A DNA stretch of 64,000 nucleotides from Mycolicibacterium nivoides (lineage in GTDB: Bacteria; Actinomycetota; Actinomycetes; Mycobacteriales; Mycobacteriaceae). The position numbers and the translations under genes are program-made. The stretch lies in NCBI RefSeq assembly GCF_003855255.1, contig NZ_CP034072.1, positions 992,001 to 1,056,000 of the forward strand, written 5' to 3'. Of this stretch, positions 32,321 through 41,570 are shown piece after piece (the stretch's first letter is position 1; every line of letters starts with the position of its first letter). A model generated the notes under the pieces. It saw only the letters and a list, made by a program, of their open reading frames with translations, was not told the origin of the DNA and did not search any database.

Positions 32321-33106
32321 ATGGCCCGTAAGCCGCTCATCGCCGGCAACTGGAAGATGAACCTCAATCATTTCGAGGCCATCGCGCTGGTGCAGAAGAT
32401 CGCATTCGCCCTGCCGGACAAGTACTTCGACAAGGTGGATGTCACCGTCATCCCGCCGTTCACCGATCTGCGCAGCGTGCAGACCCTGGTCGACGGAGAC
32501 AAGCTGCGCCTGACCTACGGGGCGCAGGATCTGTCGCAACACGACTCGGGCGCCTACACCGGTGACATCAGCGGGGCGTTCCTGGCGAAGCTTGGCTGCA
32601 GCTTCGTGGTGGTCGGGCACTCCGAGCGGCGTACGTACCACCACGAGGACGACGCGTTGGTGGCCGCCAAGGCCGCCGCGGCGTTCAAGCACGGCATCAC
32701 CCCGATCATCTGCATCGGCGAGCAGCTCGAGGTGCGGGAGGCCGGCAACCACGTCGAGTACAACGTGAACTCGTTGCGCGGTTCGCTGGCCGGTCTGAGC
32801 AAGGAGCAGATCGGACAGGCGGTCATCGCCTACGAGCCCGTGTGGGCGATCGGCACCGGGCGGGTGGCCAGCGCGGCCGACGCGCAGGAGGTCTGTAAGG
32901 CCATCCGCGGTGAGCTGGGCAACCTGTCCTCGCCGCAGCTCGCGGCCGGTGTGCGGGTGCTCTACGGCGGGTCGGTGAACGCCAAGAACGTCGGCGAGAT
33001 CGTGGCGCAGGGCGACGTGGACGGCGCACTGGTCGGCGGTGCTTCGCTGGACGGCGAGCAGTTCGCCACGCTGTCGGCCATCGCCGCGGGCGGACCGCTG
33101 CCGTAA
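32321..33106 (+). CDS. tpiA: Triosephosphate isomerase
   Basis: 261 residues, TIM barrel. NWKMN (about 11), VGHSERR with the catalytic His (about 101), [11 protein letters not shown] with the catalytic Glu (about 172) and YGGSVNAKN (about 218) are all present. It interconverts dihydroxyacetone phosphate and glyceraldehyde 3-phosphate. A Shine-Dalgarno-like AAGGA precedes the ATG. Third gene of the glycolytic operon. Confidence 0.97.
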   Translation: MARKPLIAGNWKMNLNHFEAIALVQKIAFALPDKYFDKVDVTVIPPFTDLRSVQTLVDGDKLRLTYGAQDLSQHDSGAYTGDISGAFLAKLGCSFVVVGHSERRTYHHEDDALVAAKAAAAFKHGITPIICIGEQLEVREAGNHVEYNVNSLRGSLAGLSKEQIGQAVIAYEPVWAIGTGRVASAADAQEVCKAIRGELGNLSSPQLAAGVRVLYGGSVNAKNVGEIVAQGDVDGALVGGASLDGEQFATLSAIAAGGPLP

Positions 33107-33138
33107 CCCCGGGGGCCTGGGCCGGACACCGCACCCGG

Positions 33139-33144
33139 TAGTCT
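33139..33144 (+). promoter_or_regulatory. -10 box of a leaderless secG promoter
   Basis: TAGTCT is seven bases before the secG ATG, so secG can be transcribed independently of tpiA. Confidence 0.5.
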
Positions 33145-33151
33145 TACAGCC

Positions 33152-33385
33152 ATGGAATTGGCTCTGCAGATCACTCTGGTCGTGACCAGCGTGCTGGTTG
33201 TGCTCTTGGTGCTGCTGCATCGTGCCAAAGGTGGCGGTCTGTCCACCCTGTTCGGTGGCGGTGTCCAGTCCAGCCTGTCCGGCTCCACCGTGGTCGAGAA
33301 GAACCTCGACCGGCTGACGCTGTTCGTGACCGGTATCTGGCTGGTCTCGATCGTGGGCGTCGCGCTGCTGATCAAGTACAGCTAG
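33152..33385 (+). CDS. secG: Preprotein translocase subunit SecG
   Basis: 77 residues. Two helices (about 2-22 and 52-73) flank a Gly-rich loop with KGGGLSTLFGGG, the SecG hallmark. It is an auxiliary subunit of the SecYEG channel. Position after tpiA is conserved in mycobacteria (Rv1440). Confidence 0.93.
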   Translation: MELALQITLVVTSVLVVLLVLLHRAKGGGLSTLFGGGVQSSLSGSTVVEKNLDRLTLFVTGIWLVSIVGVALLIKYS

Positions 33386-33406
33386 TTCGCCTCACCCAAA
33401 GACATG

Positions 33407-33440
33407 AAAGCCGCCCCGGGCAGAGTGCCGGGGCGGCTTT
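33407..33440. terminator. Hairpin between secG and deoC, probably bidirectional
   Basis: Perfect 13-base arms AAAGCCGCCCCGG and CCGGGGCGGCTTT with an eight-base loop. The A-run and T-run at the two ends would give a U tract in either direction, which suits converging genes. Confidence 0.85.
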
Positions 33441-33453
33441 CGTGGGCCCTGTG

Positions 33454-34152
33454 TCAGTAGCCGGACGCCACATCGGGTCCAGATGCGCTCAGCAGTGCGC
33501 GTGAGCCCGACACGCCCAATCGGGTGGCGCCGGCCGCGATCATGGACTGGGCCTGCTTGAGGGTGCGCACACCACCGGATGCCTTCACCGCGAGCCCAGC
33601 GTCGCGGACTGTCCGGGACATCAGCTCGACCGCGTGCACGGTCGCGCCACCGGTGGGATGGAAACCGGTCGAGGTCTTGACGAAATCGGCGCCCGCTGCC
33701 ACGGCCGCGCGGCACGCACCGACGATTTCCTCGTCGGTCAGGGCAGCCGACTCGATGATCACCTTCAGTACCGTCGGCGCCGGAGCAGCGGTTCGCACCG
33801 CTGCGATGTCGGCTTCCACTCGGTCGAAGGCGCCCTCTTTGGCCGCGCCGATGTCGATCACCATGTCGATCTCGTCGGCGCCGTTGCGCACCGCCCCGGC
33901 CGCCTCGGCGGTCTTGATTTCGGTACTGTGCTTGCCGCTCGGGAAGCCGCACACTGCCGCAACCTTCAGCTCGGAGCCCGCCGGTAGACCGACCGGAAGC
34001 ATCGACGGTGACACGCACACCGAGTAAGTGCCCAACTCGACCGCCTCGGCGACCAGCGCTTCGACGTCAGCGGCGGTGGCCTCGGGCTTGAGCAGGGTGT
34101 GGTCGATCATCTTGGCGACCTGTGCCGTGTTCGGCGGTGTGACGATCGTCAT
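33454..34152 (-). CDS. deoC: DeoC-family aldolase
   Basis: 232-residue class I aldolase. [13 protein letters not shown] is at the N terminus, [14 protein letters not shown] carries the Schiff-base lysine (about 160) and [13 protein letters not shown] the second lysine (about 190). Classical DeoC splits 2-deoxyribose 5-phosphate into glyceraldehyde 3-phosphate and acetaldehyde. Here it is the last gene of an ABC/kinase/dehydrogenase operon, so it may act on another phosphorylated ketose or deoxy sugar. DeoC is expected elsewhere in mycobacteria (Rv0478), so this could be a second, specialised copy. Confidence 0.88.
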   Translation of the reverse strand: MTIVTPPNTAQVAKMIDHTLLKPEATAADVEALVAEAVELGTYSVCVSPSMLPVGLPAGSELKVAAVCGFPSGKHSTEIKTAEAAGAVRNGADEIDMVIDIGAAKEGAFDRVEADIAAVRTAAPAPTVLKVIIESAALTDEEIVGACRAAVAAGADFVKTSTGFHPTGGATVHAVELMSRTVRDAGLAVKASGGVRTLKQAQSMIAAGATRLGVSGSRALLSASGPDVASGY

Positions 34153-34184
34153 CGGTAAGGGATCCCTTCTGTTGTGGCTTGGGT

Positions 34185-35192
34185 TCAGGCGGTCTTGGTT
34201 TGACGGTCCAGGACGTAGTTCATGATCAGTGCAGCGATCAGGATGAGTCCTGTCACGAGCATCTGGAAGAAGGAACTCAGCCCCATCAGGTTGAACAGGT
34301 TTCGGAGCACCGACAGCAGCAGTACGGCAATGAATGTGCCCATCACACCGCCTTTTCCGCCGAACAGACTGGTTCCGCCCAGTACCACCGCGGCGATGGC
34401 ATCCAGCTCGAGACCAGTGTGCGCCGTTGGTTGACCGATGGTCAGCCGCGCGGTGAGGAGGACCCCGGTCAGCGCAGCCAACCCGCCGCAGATGACATAC
34501 GCGGCAGTGGTGATGCGCTGCACTGGCAGGCCTGACAACCGGGCAGCTTTTGCGTTGCTGCCGACTGCGTAGACGTGTTCGCCAAAAGTTGTGCGGCGCA
34601 ACACCAGACCGACGATCACCGTGGTAATCACAAAGATCAGCCCGACGACCGGGATACCTGCCACCGATCCTGCACCCAGGAAGCGAAGGCCGATGGGAAT
34701 CTCTGCGGTAGTCGGTGTGCCATTGGTGGTCAAGAAGGTCAGACCGCGAATGCTCTGCATCCCGGCCAGCGTCACCATGAAGGCCGGCAGCGCGAGGTAG
34801 GCGCTCAGTCCGCCCATGATCCCGCCGAGCACCAACCCGCTCAAGATGGCCAGCACCATGGCAACCGGCCAGGCGATTCCCAATCCGATCAGGATCGCCA
34901 CCAGCATTCCGGACAGCGCCGCAACGCTTCCCACCGAAAGGTCGATACCGGAGGTGAGGATCACCACCGTCATCCCGATCGCGACGATGCCGGTCAGGCT
35001 GGATTGTTGGAGCAGGTTCGCGAGGTTCTGCGAGGTGAGAAATTGCGGAGCTGTGATGGAAGCGACCACGAACAGCGCGACAAAGATGAACAGCAGATTG
35101 AACCGCACGATGATGTTCTGCCGCCGTGATCGTGCGGCGCCGGCCGGGTTGGCTGGTGATGGTGGAGCGAGCCTTTGGATTTGGTCAGTCAT
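34185..35192 (-). CDS. Sugar ABC transporter permease (RbsC-like)
   Basis: 335 residues with about ten helices. [16 protein letters not shown] and [17 protein letters not shown] are conserved in RbsC/AraH-type permeases. ATG 35192 is preferred because AGGAAG precedes it and the stop of the ATPase gene overlaps it by eight bases. The short hydrophilic N terminus before helix 1 is typical. Only one permease gene is present, so it probably works as a homodimer. Confidence 0.9.
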   Translation of the reverse strand: MTDQIQRLAPPSPANPAGAARSRRQNIIVRFNLLFIFVALFVVASITAPQFLTSQNLANLLQQSSLTGIVAIGMTVVILTSGIDLSVGSVAALSGMLVAILIGLGIAWPVAMVLAILSGLVLGGIMGGLSAYLALPAFMVTLAGMQSIRGLTFLTTNGTPTTAEIPIGLRFLGAGSVAGIPVVGLIFVITTVIVGLVLRRTTFGEHVYAVGSNAKAARLSGLPVQRITTAAYVICGGLAALTGVLLTARLTIGQPTAHTGLELDAIAAVVLGGTSLFGGKGGVMGTFIAVLLLSVLRNLFNLMGLSSFFQMLVTGLILIAALIMNYVLDRQTKTA

Positions 35193-36732
35193 TGTCGTTT
35201 CTTCCTGTGACCACACAGCGAGCGATATCCGCCGGTGGAGTGGTTCTCGGGTCGTAGGCCGCGATGTTCCTGCCTTCGTGCATGACCCAGATCAGATCGC
35301 AGTTCTCGGTGAGCTCGCTCATCTCGCTGGACGCCAACAACACCCCGACGCCGCCTTCAGCCAACTCGTGAACCTGTTGGAAGAGATCGGCTTTCGCGCC
35401 GATGTCCAACCCGCGGGTGGGTTCATCGAGCAGCAGTAGGTCGATCCCGCGGGCCATCCACTTGGCGAGCACCACCTTTTGCTGATTGCCACCGGAGAGC
35501 TGACCGACCGGCTGATCGACGCTGGAGAACTTGACGCCCAACTGCTGCAGCGGTGGCGTACACAACGCTCTGGCGGCCTTCAACGGGTTGAGGCCGAACG
35601 GCGCCAGTGCCGCGATTGCGGCGTTGCGCAGAATCGACTGGTCCAGAAACAGGCCCTGGCTCTTGCGGTCCTCGGGCACCAGGCCGATTCCCGCCCGCAC
35701 GGCGGCTCGTGGTGTCAAATGAGTGATCCGGGAGCCACTCAACGTCAGGTCGAGTGCGGCGCGTCGGTCGCCGAACAGGCTGGCCAGTAGCGTGGAACGG
35801 CCCGCGCCGCCCAACCCCGCCAGGCCGATGATCTCGCCGCGACGGACAGTCAAACCCGATACCTCGATCACGCCGGGAATGGCGGCGCGGTGAACGTTCA
35901 GCAAGTCGGCTCTGTCCCGGGTCGGGTGAGATGGCTTGGGTGAGTTGGATTGCAGGCTTCGGCCGATCATCGCCTCGACGAGTTCGTCCTTGCTCACCGT
36001 CGCGATGTCGAATACACCGACAGTGGCGCCGTCGCGCATGACGGTGGCCCGGTCGCCGATGGCCATCACTTCGTCGAGTCGGTGCGATATGTAGATCACC
36101 GATCTGTCCGCAGCGGTGAGCTCGCGGATGACGCGGAACACCTCGGACAGATCGTGATCGGTGAGCGTGGCGCTGGGCTCATCCATGATGACGACACGGG
36201 CATCGGTGGTGAGTGCCTTCGCGATAGCGGTCAGTTGCTGATCCGACACCGACAGACTCGCGACGACGTCGGACGGTGCGAAGCTGCCGCCGACACGCGC
36301 GATCGCCTCTGCCGCCCGACGATCTCGTTCCCGGCGCGCGATGAACGGGCCGCGCACTGGTTCATGGCCGAGGAAGAGATTCTGTGCCACGGTCATGTCC
36401 GGGACGAGATCCAATTCCTGATAGATGGTGTTTATCCCGGCCCGGACGCCGTCGGTGGGGGAGCCGAGCGAGACCTCTTCCCCGTCAAGGGTGATCGTTC
36501 CGGCGTCTGGGGTGTAGGAACCCGAGAGGATCTTCATCAAGGTGCTCTTGCCTGCTCCGTTCTCACCGAGCAGACAGTGCACTTCACCGCGGGCGACCTC
36601 GAGGGTCGCACCATCGCACGCCTTGGTGCCGGGGAACGTTTTCACGATGTCCCGCATACGCAGTGCGGGCATCCCCAGGGCGTCGGCATCCCGGCGCGGC
36701 AACGTCGATTCTGCGTTGTGGCTATGTGTCAT
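35185..36732 (-). CDS. Sugar ABC transporter ATP-binding protein (RbsA-like, two ATPase domains)
   Basis: 515 residues with two ATPase cassettes. The first has GENGAGKSTLMKIL (about 60), LSVSDQQLTAIAKAL and VIMDEPSATL. The second is degenerate in Walker A (LAGLGGAGRSTLL) but has LSGGNQQKVVLAKWM and LLLLDEPTRGLDIG. This asymmetry is normal for RbsA-type proteins. It energises sugar uptake with the permease that follows. The first ten codons overlap the regulator gene's end. Confidence 0.92.
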   Translation of the reverse strand: MTHSHNAESTLPRRDADALGMPALRMRDIVKTFPGTKACDGATLEVARGEVHCLLGENGAGKSTLMKILSGSYTPDAGTITLDGEEVSLGSPTDGVRAGINTIYQELDLVPDMTVAQNLFLGHEPVRGPFIARRERDRRAAEAIARVGGSFAPSDVVASLSVSDQQLTAIAKALTTDARVVIMDEPSATLTDHDLSEVFRVIRELTAADRSVIYISHRLDEVMAIGDRATVMRDGATVGVFDIATVSKDELVEAMIGRSLQSNSPKPSHPTRDRADLLNVHRAAIPGVIEVSGLTVRRGEIIGLAGLGGAGRSTLLASLFGDRRAALDLTLSGSRITHLTPRAAVRAGIGLVPEDRKSQGLFLDQSILRNAAIAALAPFGLNPLKAARALCTPPLQQLGVKFSSVDQPVGQLSGGNQQKVVLAKWMARGIDLLLLDEPTRGLDIGAKADLFQQVHELAEGGVGVLLASSEMSELTENCDLIWVMHEGRNIAAYDPRTTPPADIARCVVTGRNDND

Positions 36733-37684
36733 GTCGTTGCTCCAGCACGGCCAGCGCCGTGGGCTCGTCGGTGATCAGGACCGAGCACAGCCCTTTCGTC
36801 AGTGCACCGATCACGACGGGGACTTTGCGTGGTCCGGCTGCCACCGCGATCGCGCATTTCGCATCCTTGACGTCATCGAGACTGAGACCTACTGTCCGCC
36901 TGTCGATGTCGTCGTAGGCGATTTCTCCGGCCGCGGTGATGTAGTGGGCGAGGATGTCGCCGCAGGCTCCGGCTGATTCGAGTTGGGCAAGTTCGGCAGG
37001 GGTTACTGCACCGGACTCGACCAAGACCGACGTCGGCCCGAGTGCTCCCAGCGAGAACAGGATCGCCTCTGCCGTACGAGCGCGGGACAGAACATCTTCC
37101 ACGAACCCCTCGGCATAGAGCGCATCACGCGTCTCGATTCGCTCGACGATGGCCGGGACTGGTAACAGCGTGGCCCGTCCGTTGCCGCTGTGGGCGATGC
37201 TGGTCACGATGTTGGCGGCCTTCGTGGGATGCACAGACCGACTCACGCCCCCGTTGACCTGGATGACCTCGATGCCGCTCGTCCACCCGGCAGGTAGCAC
37301 CGAGGCGATCTGCTGCAGCGTATTGCCCCAGGAAACACCCAGGGTGGTGATCCATGAGGAGTTGGATTTCAGATAGGCGGCCGCGGCCGTGGCGATGTGC
37401 TCGCCGATGGTGTCGGGGGTGTCGGGGCCCGGCACGACCACGCACTCGCGCAGACCGAACCGATTGCGCATCGCTATTTCGAGATCGGGGCGACGCGCCT
37501 GGGGATGCACGATCTTGATCTGCACCAGGCCGACGCCACGGGCCTCATCCAGCAGTCGTCCCACCTTCCACCGCGTCAGGTGAAGTTCGGAGCCGATATC
37601 TTCCTGGGTACGGCCCTGCTCGTAGTAGCACTGCGCAACATAGAGCAACAGGTCCGTATGGCTGCGGTCAGTGGATGCACTCAT
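36722..37684 (-). CDS. SorC/DeoR-type sugar-binding transcriptional regulator
   Basis: 320 residues. The N-terminal helix-turn-helix includes YYEQGRTQEDIGSELHLTRW (about 17-36) and KVGRLLDEARGVGLV. The rest is a SorC sugar-binding domain (for example TLGVSWGNTLQQIASVLP near 125). Family members (SorC, DeoR, CggR, LsrR) sense a phosphorylated sugar made by the cognate kinase. It lies inside the operon it should control, overlapping the kinase and ATPase genes. The palindrome at 41466-41483 is its likely operator. Confidence 0.88.
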   Translation of the reverse strand: MSASTDRSHTDLLLYVAQCYYEQGRTQEDIGSELHLTRWKVGRLLDEARGVGLVQIKIVHPQARRPDLEIAMRNRFGLRECVVVPGPDTPDTIGEHIATAAAAYLKSNSSWITTLGVSWGNTLQQIASVLPAGWTSGIEVIQVNGGVSRSVHPTKAANIVTSIAHSGNGRATLLPVPAIVERIETRDALYAEGFVEDVLSRARTAEAILFSLGALGPTSVLVESGAVTPAELAQLESAGACGDILAHYITAAGEIAYDDIDRRTVGLSLDDVKDAKCAIAVAAGPRKVPVVIGALTKGLCSVLITDEPTALAVLEQRHDT

Positions 37685-39240
37685 TACCGCACCACCCGGA
37701 ACGGGCCACGGGCACCGGCGGCCCCCGAGCCACCGTCAGCGGTGTCACACATGATCGGGCGCAGTGCGGCGGTCAACCGCTGGTAGTCGCCAAAGGTGTG
37801 CTCATACACGGCTATTCGCTTCGGATCGGGCTCGAGAAGACGAACTTTCGGGGCGAAAAGTTGTGAACCCGCACCTAGGCTCGGGACGATCCCGGCGGCG
37901 GTCGCCGCGATCACCGCACAGGCCCGAAGCGTGAGGTTCTCACCGATCACCAATTCTGCGGGCCTGCCGAGCACATCGATCGTGACCTGCTGCCACAACG
38001 AGTTTCGCTCGATGCCGCCGGAGAAGACCAGGCGCGCGCACGGTACTCCGGATCGTTCGAACGAGTCGATAACACTGCGGGTGCCGCAGGCGACTGCCTC
38101 GACCATCGCCCGATACAGTTCGGCCTTTGTGGTGCCGAGTGTCAGCCCGATCACCGCACCGCGTAGGCGGGCTTCGCGGTGCGGCGTGCGGTTGCCCATG
38201 AAGTAGTCGAGGGCCCTCAGGCCGTGGGCGGCCGGGTCGACGGCGGAGGCCTGGTCGATCAACCCCGGCAGCTCGTCGCGAGGCACACCCATGATGGACT
38301 CCCCGGTCCATTTGAGTACCGAACCGCTGGTCACCTGACCGCCCTCGACCAGCCACTTGTCGTGCGTCAAGGCATTGGGATACGGGCCCCACACCTCTTT
38401 GGATGTGCTCGGCTGGTCCACTTCGGTGACGATGGCCGAGGACGTGCCGGACACGATGGAGACCAGCCCGTCCGTTTTGCCCCCGCAGGCCAGCAGGGAT
38501 ACGTGCGCATCGATGCCGCCGACGGCGACGACCGGTGTGCCCGAGATTGCGAGATCGGCAGCTGCGCCCGCGGTGAGCGTGCCGGCGGCCCCGCCGACGG
38601 GAATGATCTCGTCAGGCAGCTTGGCGATGAGATCCTCCATGCCGAGGGCGGCATAGAGTTCGGCGGGGAAACGCCCGGCGAGGGAATCGTAGTTGTACTT
38701 GCAGACCGCGTTCATCTGCGAGCCGACCCATCGGCCGGTCAGCCGGAAGGTGAGGTAATCGACGGCCTCCACGATGCGTGCGGCAGACCGGTAGGCATCG
38801 GGGTCATGCTTTTTGAGCCACATCGCTTTTGGCAGAAGCCATTCGGAGGCGTCGGATCCTCCGGACCACTGGAGGATCGGATGCTGGTGGCTGACTTGCG
38901 CGGTGCGCTCCGACTCGGCGGCGCCGCGGGCGTCCATCCACAGGATCGCCGGCCGCAACGGTGTTCCGGCCGCGTCGACGACCGCCACGGTTGAGGCCGT
39001 GGTCGACGCGGCGATCGCGACCACCTGGCCGGCGGCCCGGCACGGGTCGGTGTCCATGAGCTGACGAGTCGCGGCGGTGATCGCGGCCCACCAGTCCCGC
39101 GGGTCCTGCTCGGCCCAGCCCGGCCTGGGGTGATGGGTCGAGTACGGGCGGTGCGTCGTGCCCAGCGGGGTGCCGTCCTCGGTGAATGCGCCGATGCGCG
39201 CACCCTCGGTGCCGAGGTCGATCGTCAGAAGGATTCCCAT
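37684..39240 (-). CDS. FGGY-family carbohydrate kinase
   Basis: 518 residues. TIDLGTEGARIGAF (phosphate loop 1) is at the N terminus, PAILWMDARGAAESERT is the substrate-side stretch near 95-110, GGIDAHVSLLACGGKTDGLV is near 245 and VFSGGIERNSLWQQV (FGGY-C) near 425. It phosphorylates a sugar, ketose or polyol with ATP. Substrate identity cannot be read from sequence; kinases of the LsrK, xylulokinase and ribulokinase groups share these motifs. The start is four bases after the dehydrogenase stop. Confidence 0.88.
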   Translation of the reverse strand: MGILLTIDLGTEGARIGAFTEDGTPLGTTHRPYSTHHPRPGWAEQDPRDWWAAITAATRQLMDTDPCRAAGQVVAIAASTTASTVAVVDAAGTPLRPAILWMDARGAAESERTAQVSHQHPILQWSGGSDASEWLLPKAMWLKKHDPDAYRSAARIVEAVDYLTFRLTGRWVGSQMNAVCKYNYDSLAGRFPAELYAALGMEDLIAKLPDEIIPVGGAAGTLTAGAAADLAISGTPVVAVGGIDAHVSLLACGGKTDGLVSIVSGTSSAIVTEVDQPSTSKEVWGPYPNALTHDKWLVEGGQVTSGSVLKWTGESIMGVPRDELPGLIDQASAVDPAAHGLRALDYFMGNRTPHREARLRGAVIGLTLGTTKAELYRAMVEAVACGTRSVIDSFERSGVPCARLVFSGGIERNSLWQQVTIDVLGRPAELVIGENLTLRACAVIAATAAGIVPSLGAGSQLFAPKVRLLEPDPKRIAVYEHTFGDYQRLTAALRPIMCDTADGGSGAAGARGPFRVVR

Positions 39241-39243
39241 GGC

Positions 39244-40335
39244 TCAGTCCTCGTTGGGCAGGAACAGAACTTTTGACGAGAAGACCGAGCGGTCGCCGAG
39301 CTGCTGCATCATGTCCGGCAGCGCCGACAATGGCAGCTCGTGAGTGATCATGAACTCCCACTTGAGTTTTCCTTCGGTCAGCATCTGAGCCGAGGTGTGC
39401 CACTCGTCGCCCGGGAACGGCGCCGAGAATGAGTTCCAGGAACCGTGCAAGCTGGTCTCCAGCCGCATGAACTTGTTGAAGGTGTCCTTGTCGAGTGTCA
39501 CCGGTGCGTGCGGGATACCCACGAAGACGGCGTGTCCTTGCGGACCGGTCAGATTCGCGGCCATATCGGCCGTCGCTGGCACTCCGGCGGACTCGAGCAC
39601 GATGTCGAACCCGCGCCCACCCAGGGCCCGCGCCTCTTCGATGCCCTGCACTGCGTGGGTGGCGCCGGCCTCACGGGCCATAGCGGCCTTCTCCTCACTC
39701 AGGTCTACCGCCACGATCTGGCCGGCGCCGTGCAGCTTTGCCCATTGAACGGCGAAGAGTCCGATCGGTCCCGCCCCGATCACCAGGACCCGGTGCCCGG
39801 CCCTCAGGTTGGTCTTCCACAACCCGTGCAGTGCGATCGCAGCGGGGTCAAGCATCGCGGCTGCGCGGGGATCGATACCCGAGGGCAGCTTGAGCAGATT
39901 GCCGACAGGGCTGACGACGTACTGGGCGTAGGCGCCGTCGCATCTGCTGCCGAAGTAGTCATAGTTCTCGCAGAGACCGAACGCGCCTTTGGCGCAGAAG
40001 TCGCAGTTGCGGCAGGGGATCAGCGGGGGGACCGATACCAGTTCGCCGATGTCGAATCCCTCGACGCCCTCGCCGAGTTCAGTTACCCAGCCGGAGAACT
40101 CGTGACCGCAGATGATCGGCATGATGTAGCCGCCATTGCGCAGCATCCTGGGAATGTCGGATCCGCACACTCCGCAGGCGGCGACCTTGAGCAGGACCTC
40201 ACCGGGTCCGGGTGTGGGTACCGGCGCCTGTTCGACCCGGATGTCGCCGGGGGCGTACATCACCGCCGCGGTCATCGTCGCGGGCAGGTTGGGTTGCACC
40301 GACGCGGTTGTCCGGGCGGGAGCCTCGGTCGTCAT
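39244..40335 (-). CDS. Zinc-dependent polyol/sugar dehydrogenase (MDR family)
   Basis: 363 residues. Catalytic zinc ligands lie in CGVCGSD (Cys57) and CGHE (His78, Glu79); structural zinc cysteines are 108, 111, 114 and 122 (CRNC, CAKGAFGLC). The NAD(P) fold has VIGAGPIGLFAVQWAKL (about 180). NYDYFGSRCDGAYA resembles galactitol-1-phosphate and related polyol dehydrogenases. It likely oxidises the imported polyol, or its phosphate, to a ketose. AAGGAG precedes ATG 40335; Met21 is a possible alternative. It starts 48 bases after the binding-protein gene. Confidence 0.88.
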   Translation of the reverse strand: MTTEAPARTTASVQPNLPATMTAAVMYAPGDIRVEQAPVPTPGPGEVLLKVAACGVCGSDIPRMLRNGGYIMPIICGHEFSGWVTELGEGVEGFDIGELVSVPPLIPCRNCDFCAKGAFGLCENYDYFGSRCDGAYAQYVVSPVGNLLKLPSGIDPRAAAMLDPAAIALHGLWKTNLRAGHRVLVIGAGPIGLFAVQWAKLHGAGQIVAVDLSEEKAAMAREAGATHAVQGIEEARALGGRGFDIVLESAGVPATADMAANLTGPQGHAVFVGIPHAPVTLDKDTFNKFMRLETSLHGSWNSFSAPFPGDEWHTSAQMLTEGKLKWEFMITHELPLSALPDMMQQLGDRSVFSSKVLFLPNED

Positions 40336-40383
40336 CGAAGTTGTCTCCTTGTGTGTGGTGAGGGCTGACGGGAACGGGAGTCG

Positions 40384-41370
40384 CTATTTGGTGGCGGCAA
40401 AAGTTGATTCGCCGACCAGCGCTTGCGCGTTGGACTTGTTGACCAAACTTGTTCCGGCGTCGACGAACTCCGGAACCGACTCGCCCCGGGCCGCCTTGAC
40501 CGCGGTCTGAACGGCCAACTGGCCCTCGGCGTTGGGGTCGTTGAGCGCGGTGGCGATGTACTGGTCTCCGGCGGCGATAGCGCGCACCGCTTCCATCAGG
40601 CCGTCCACTCCGAAAACCTTGACGTCCCTGCGGTGGTTCTCGGTGAGTACCTGCAAGGCGCCCAGCGCCATATCGTCGTTCTGGGCGTAGACCGCCTTGA
40701 GATCGGGGTGGGCCTGCAGGAGGTCCTGCATGGCGGTGACGGCTTTGGACCTGGTGTAGTCGGCGTACGGACCATCGACGACGGCGATGTTCGGCTGGGC
40801 CGATACTGCCGTCTTGAATCCTTCGCCGCGGTCGCGCGCCACTGCGCCCCCTGCATCGCCCTGGATCTGGATGATCTTGCCCCCGGACGGGCCGAGCGTC
40901 TCAACGGCTGCCTTGCCGACAAGCTGGCCCATGGCCTTGTTGTCGCGGCCGACGAACGCCGCCGCGCCCGATTCAACAGGCCGGTCGACGGTGACGACCT
41001 TGATGCCCGCCGCCTCGGCCGCCGTCAGGGACGGCGTGACGCCCATCGGATCGACCGGGTTGATCACGAGCACGTTGATGCCACGGGTGATCAGGTCCTG
41101 GACGTCGTTGTTCTGTTTTGTCACATCGCCGTTGGCATCGGCGTAGAAGAACTCGTTGCCCTGCGCCTGAGCCTCGGCTTTGGCCGCGTCGGTGAGGGCG
41201 ACATAGAACGGGCTCTGCTGGGTTGCCTGGCTGAACCCGATCTTCACCGGTCCGTCGACCACGGTGTTCGCGCCTTGGGCAGCGTTGTCGCCGGGTACCG
41301 AGCAGGCAGAGGACGCCACTGCCAATGCGGCTCCGACTGCGATTCCCGACAGGGCTTTTCCGAGTCTCAC
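40384..41370 (-). CDS. Sugar ABC transporter substrate-binding lipoprotein
   Basis: 328 residues. The signal peptide ends at ASSAC (lipid Cys23). The rest is a type I periplasmic-binding fold: [52 protein letters not shown]. The family binds pentoses, hexoses, polyols or AI-2. GTG 41370 is chosen because a perfect AGGAGG lies five bases upstream and the signal peptide then starts directly. It is the first gene of the seven-gene operon. Confidence 0.92.
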   Translation of the reverse strand: MRLGKALSGIAVGAALAVASSACSVPGDNAAQGANTVVDGPVKIGFSQATQQSPFYVALTDAAKAEAQAQGNEFFYADANGDVTKQNNDVQDLITRGINVLVINPVDPMGVTPSLTAAEAAGIKVVTVDRPVESGAAAFVGRDNKAMGQLVGKAAVETLGPSGGKIIQIQGDAGGAVARDRGEGFKTAVSAQPNIAVVDGPYADYTRSKAVTAMQDLLQAHPDLKAVYAQNDDMALGALQVLTENHRRDVKVFGVDGLMEAVRAIAAGDQYIATALNDPNAEGQLAVQTAVKAARGESVPEFVDAGTSLVNKSNAQALVGESTFAATK

Positions 41371-41421
41371 TGTTCCTCCTAAGTGTGCGTCCCGGTGGTT
41401 GGGCCGCGCATGACGCACATC

Positions 41422-41451
41422 ACGTTAGAAACAGTCGTATGGCGGGGTCAA
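41422..41451 (-). promoter_or_regulatory. Promoter of the sugar operon
   Basis: On the minus strand TTGACC (41446-41451) and TAACGT (41422-41427) are separated by 18 bases. This gives an untranslated leader of about 45 bases before the binding-protein GTG. Confidence 0.5.
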
Positions 41452-41453
41452 CA

Positions 41454-41463
41454 TATGCGCATA
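41454..41463. promoter_or_regulatory. 10-bp palindrome next to the sugar-operon promoter
   Basis: TATGCGCATA is a perfect palindrome lying between the -35 box and the larger palindrome; possibly a second half of a composite operator. Confidence 0.4.
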
Positions 41464-41465
41464 AC

Positions 41466-41483
41466 TTTGCTCATATGAGCAAA
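41466..41483. promoter_or_regulatory. 18-bp perfect palindrome, probable SorC-type operator
   Basis: TTTGCTCATATGAGCAAA reads the same on both strands. It lies 15 bases upstream of the sugar-operon -35 box and 87 bases before ppc. It is the best candidate site for the regulator encoded at 36722-37684. Confidence 0.65.
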
Positions 41484-41570
41484 CCGGATCGTGGGTCCTC
41501 GCCTGAGCAGCGGTTCGGTGCAGGCTCTCCCCACCCTGCGGCCCGTGCGGGTCGCGTCGATACTGGACGC

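Noticed and set aside
41325..41570. N-terminal extension of PEP carboxylase by 82 residues
   Set aside because: This interval holds the divergent sugar-operon promoter and palindromes, and the residues lack PEPC similarity.
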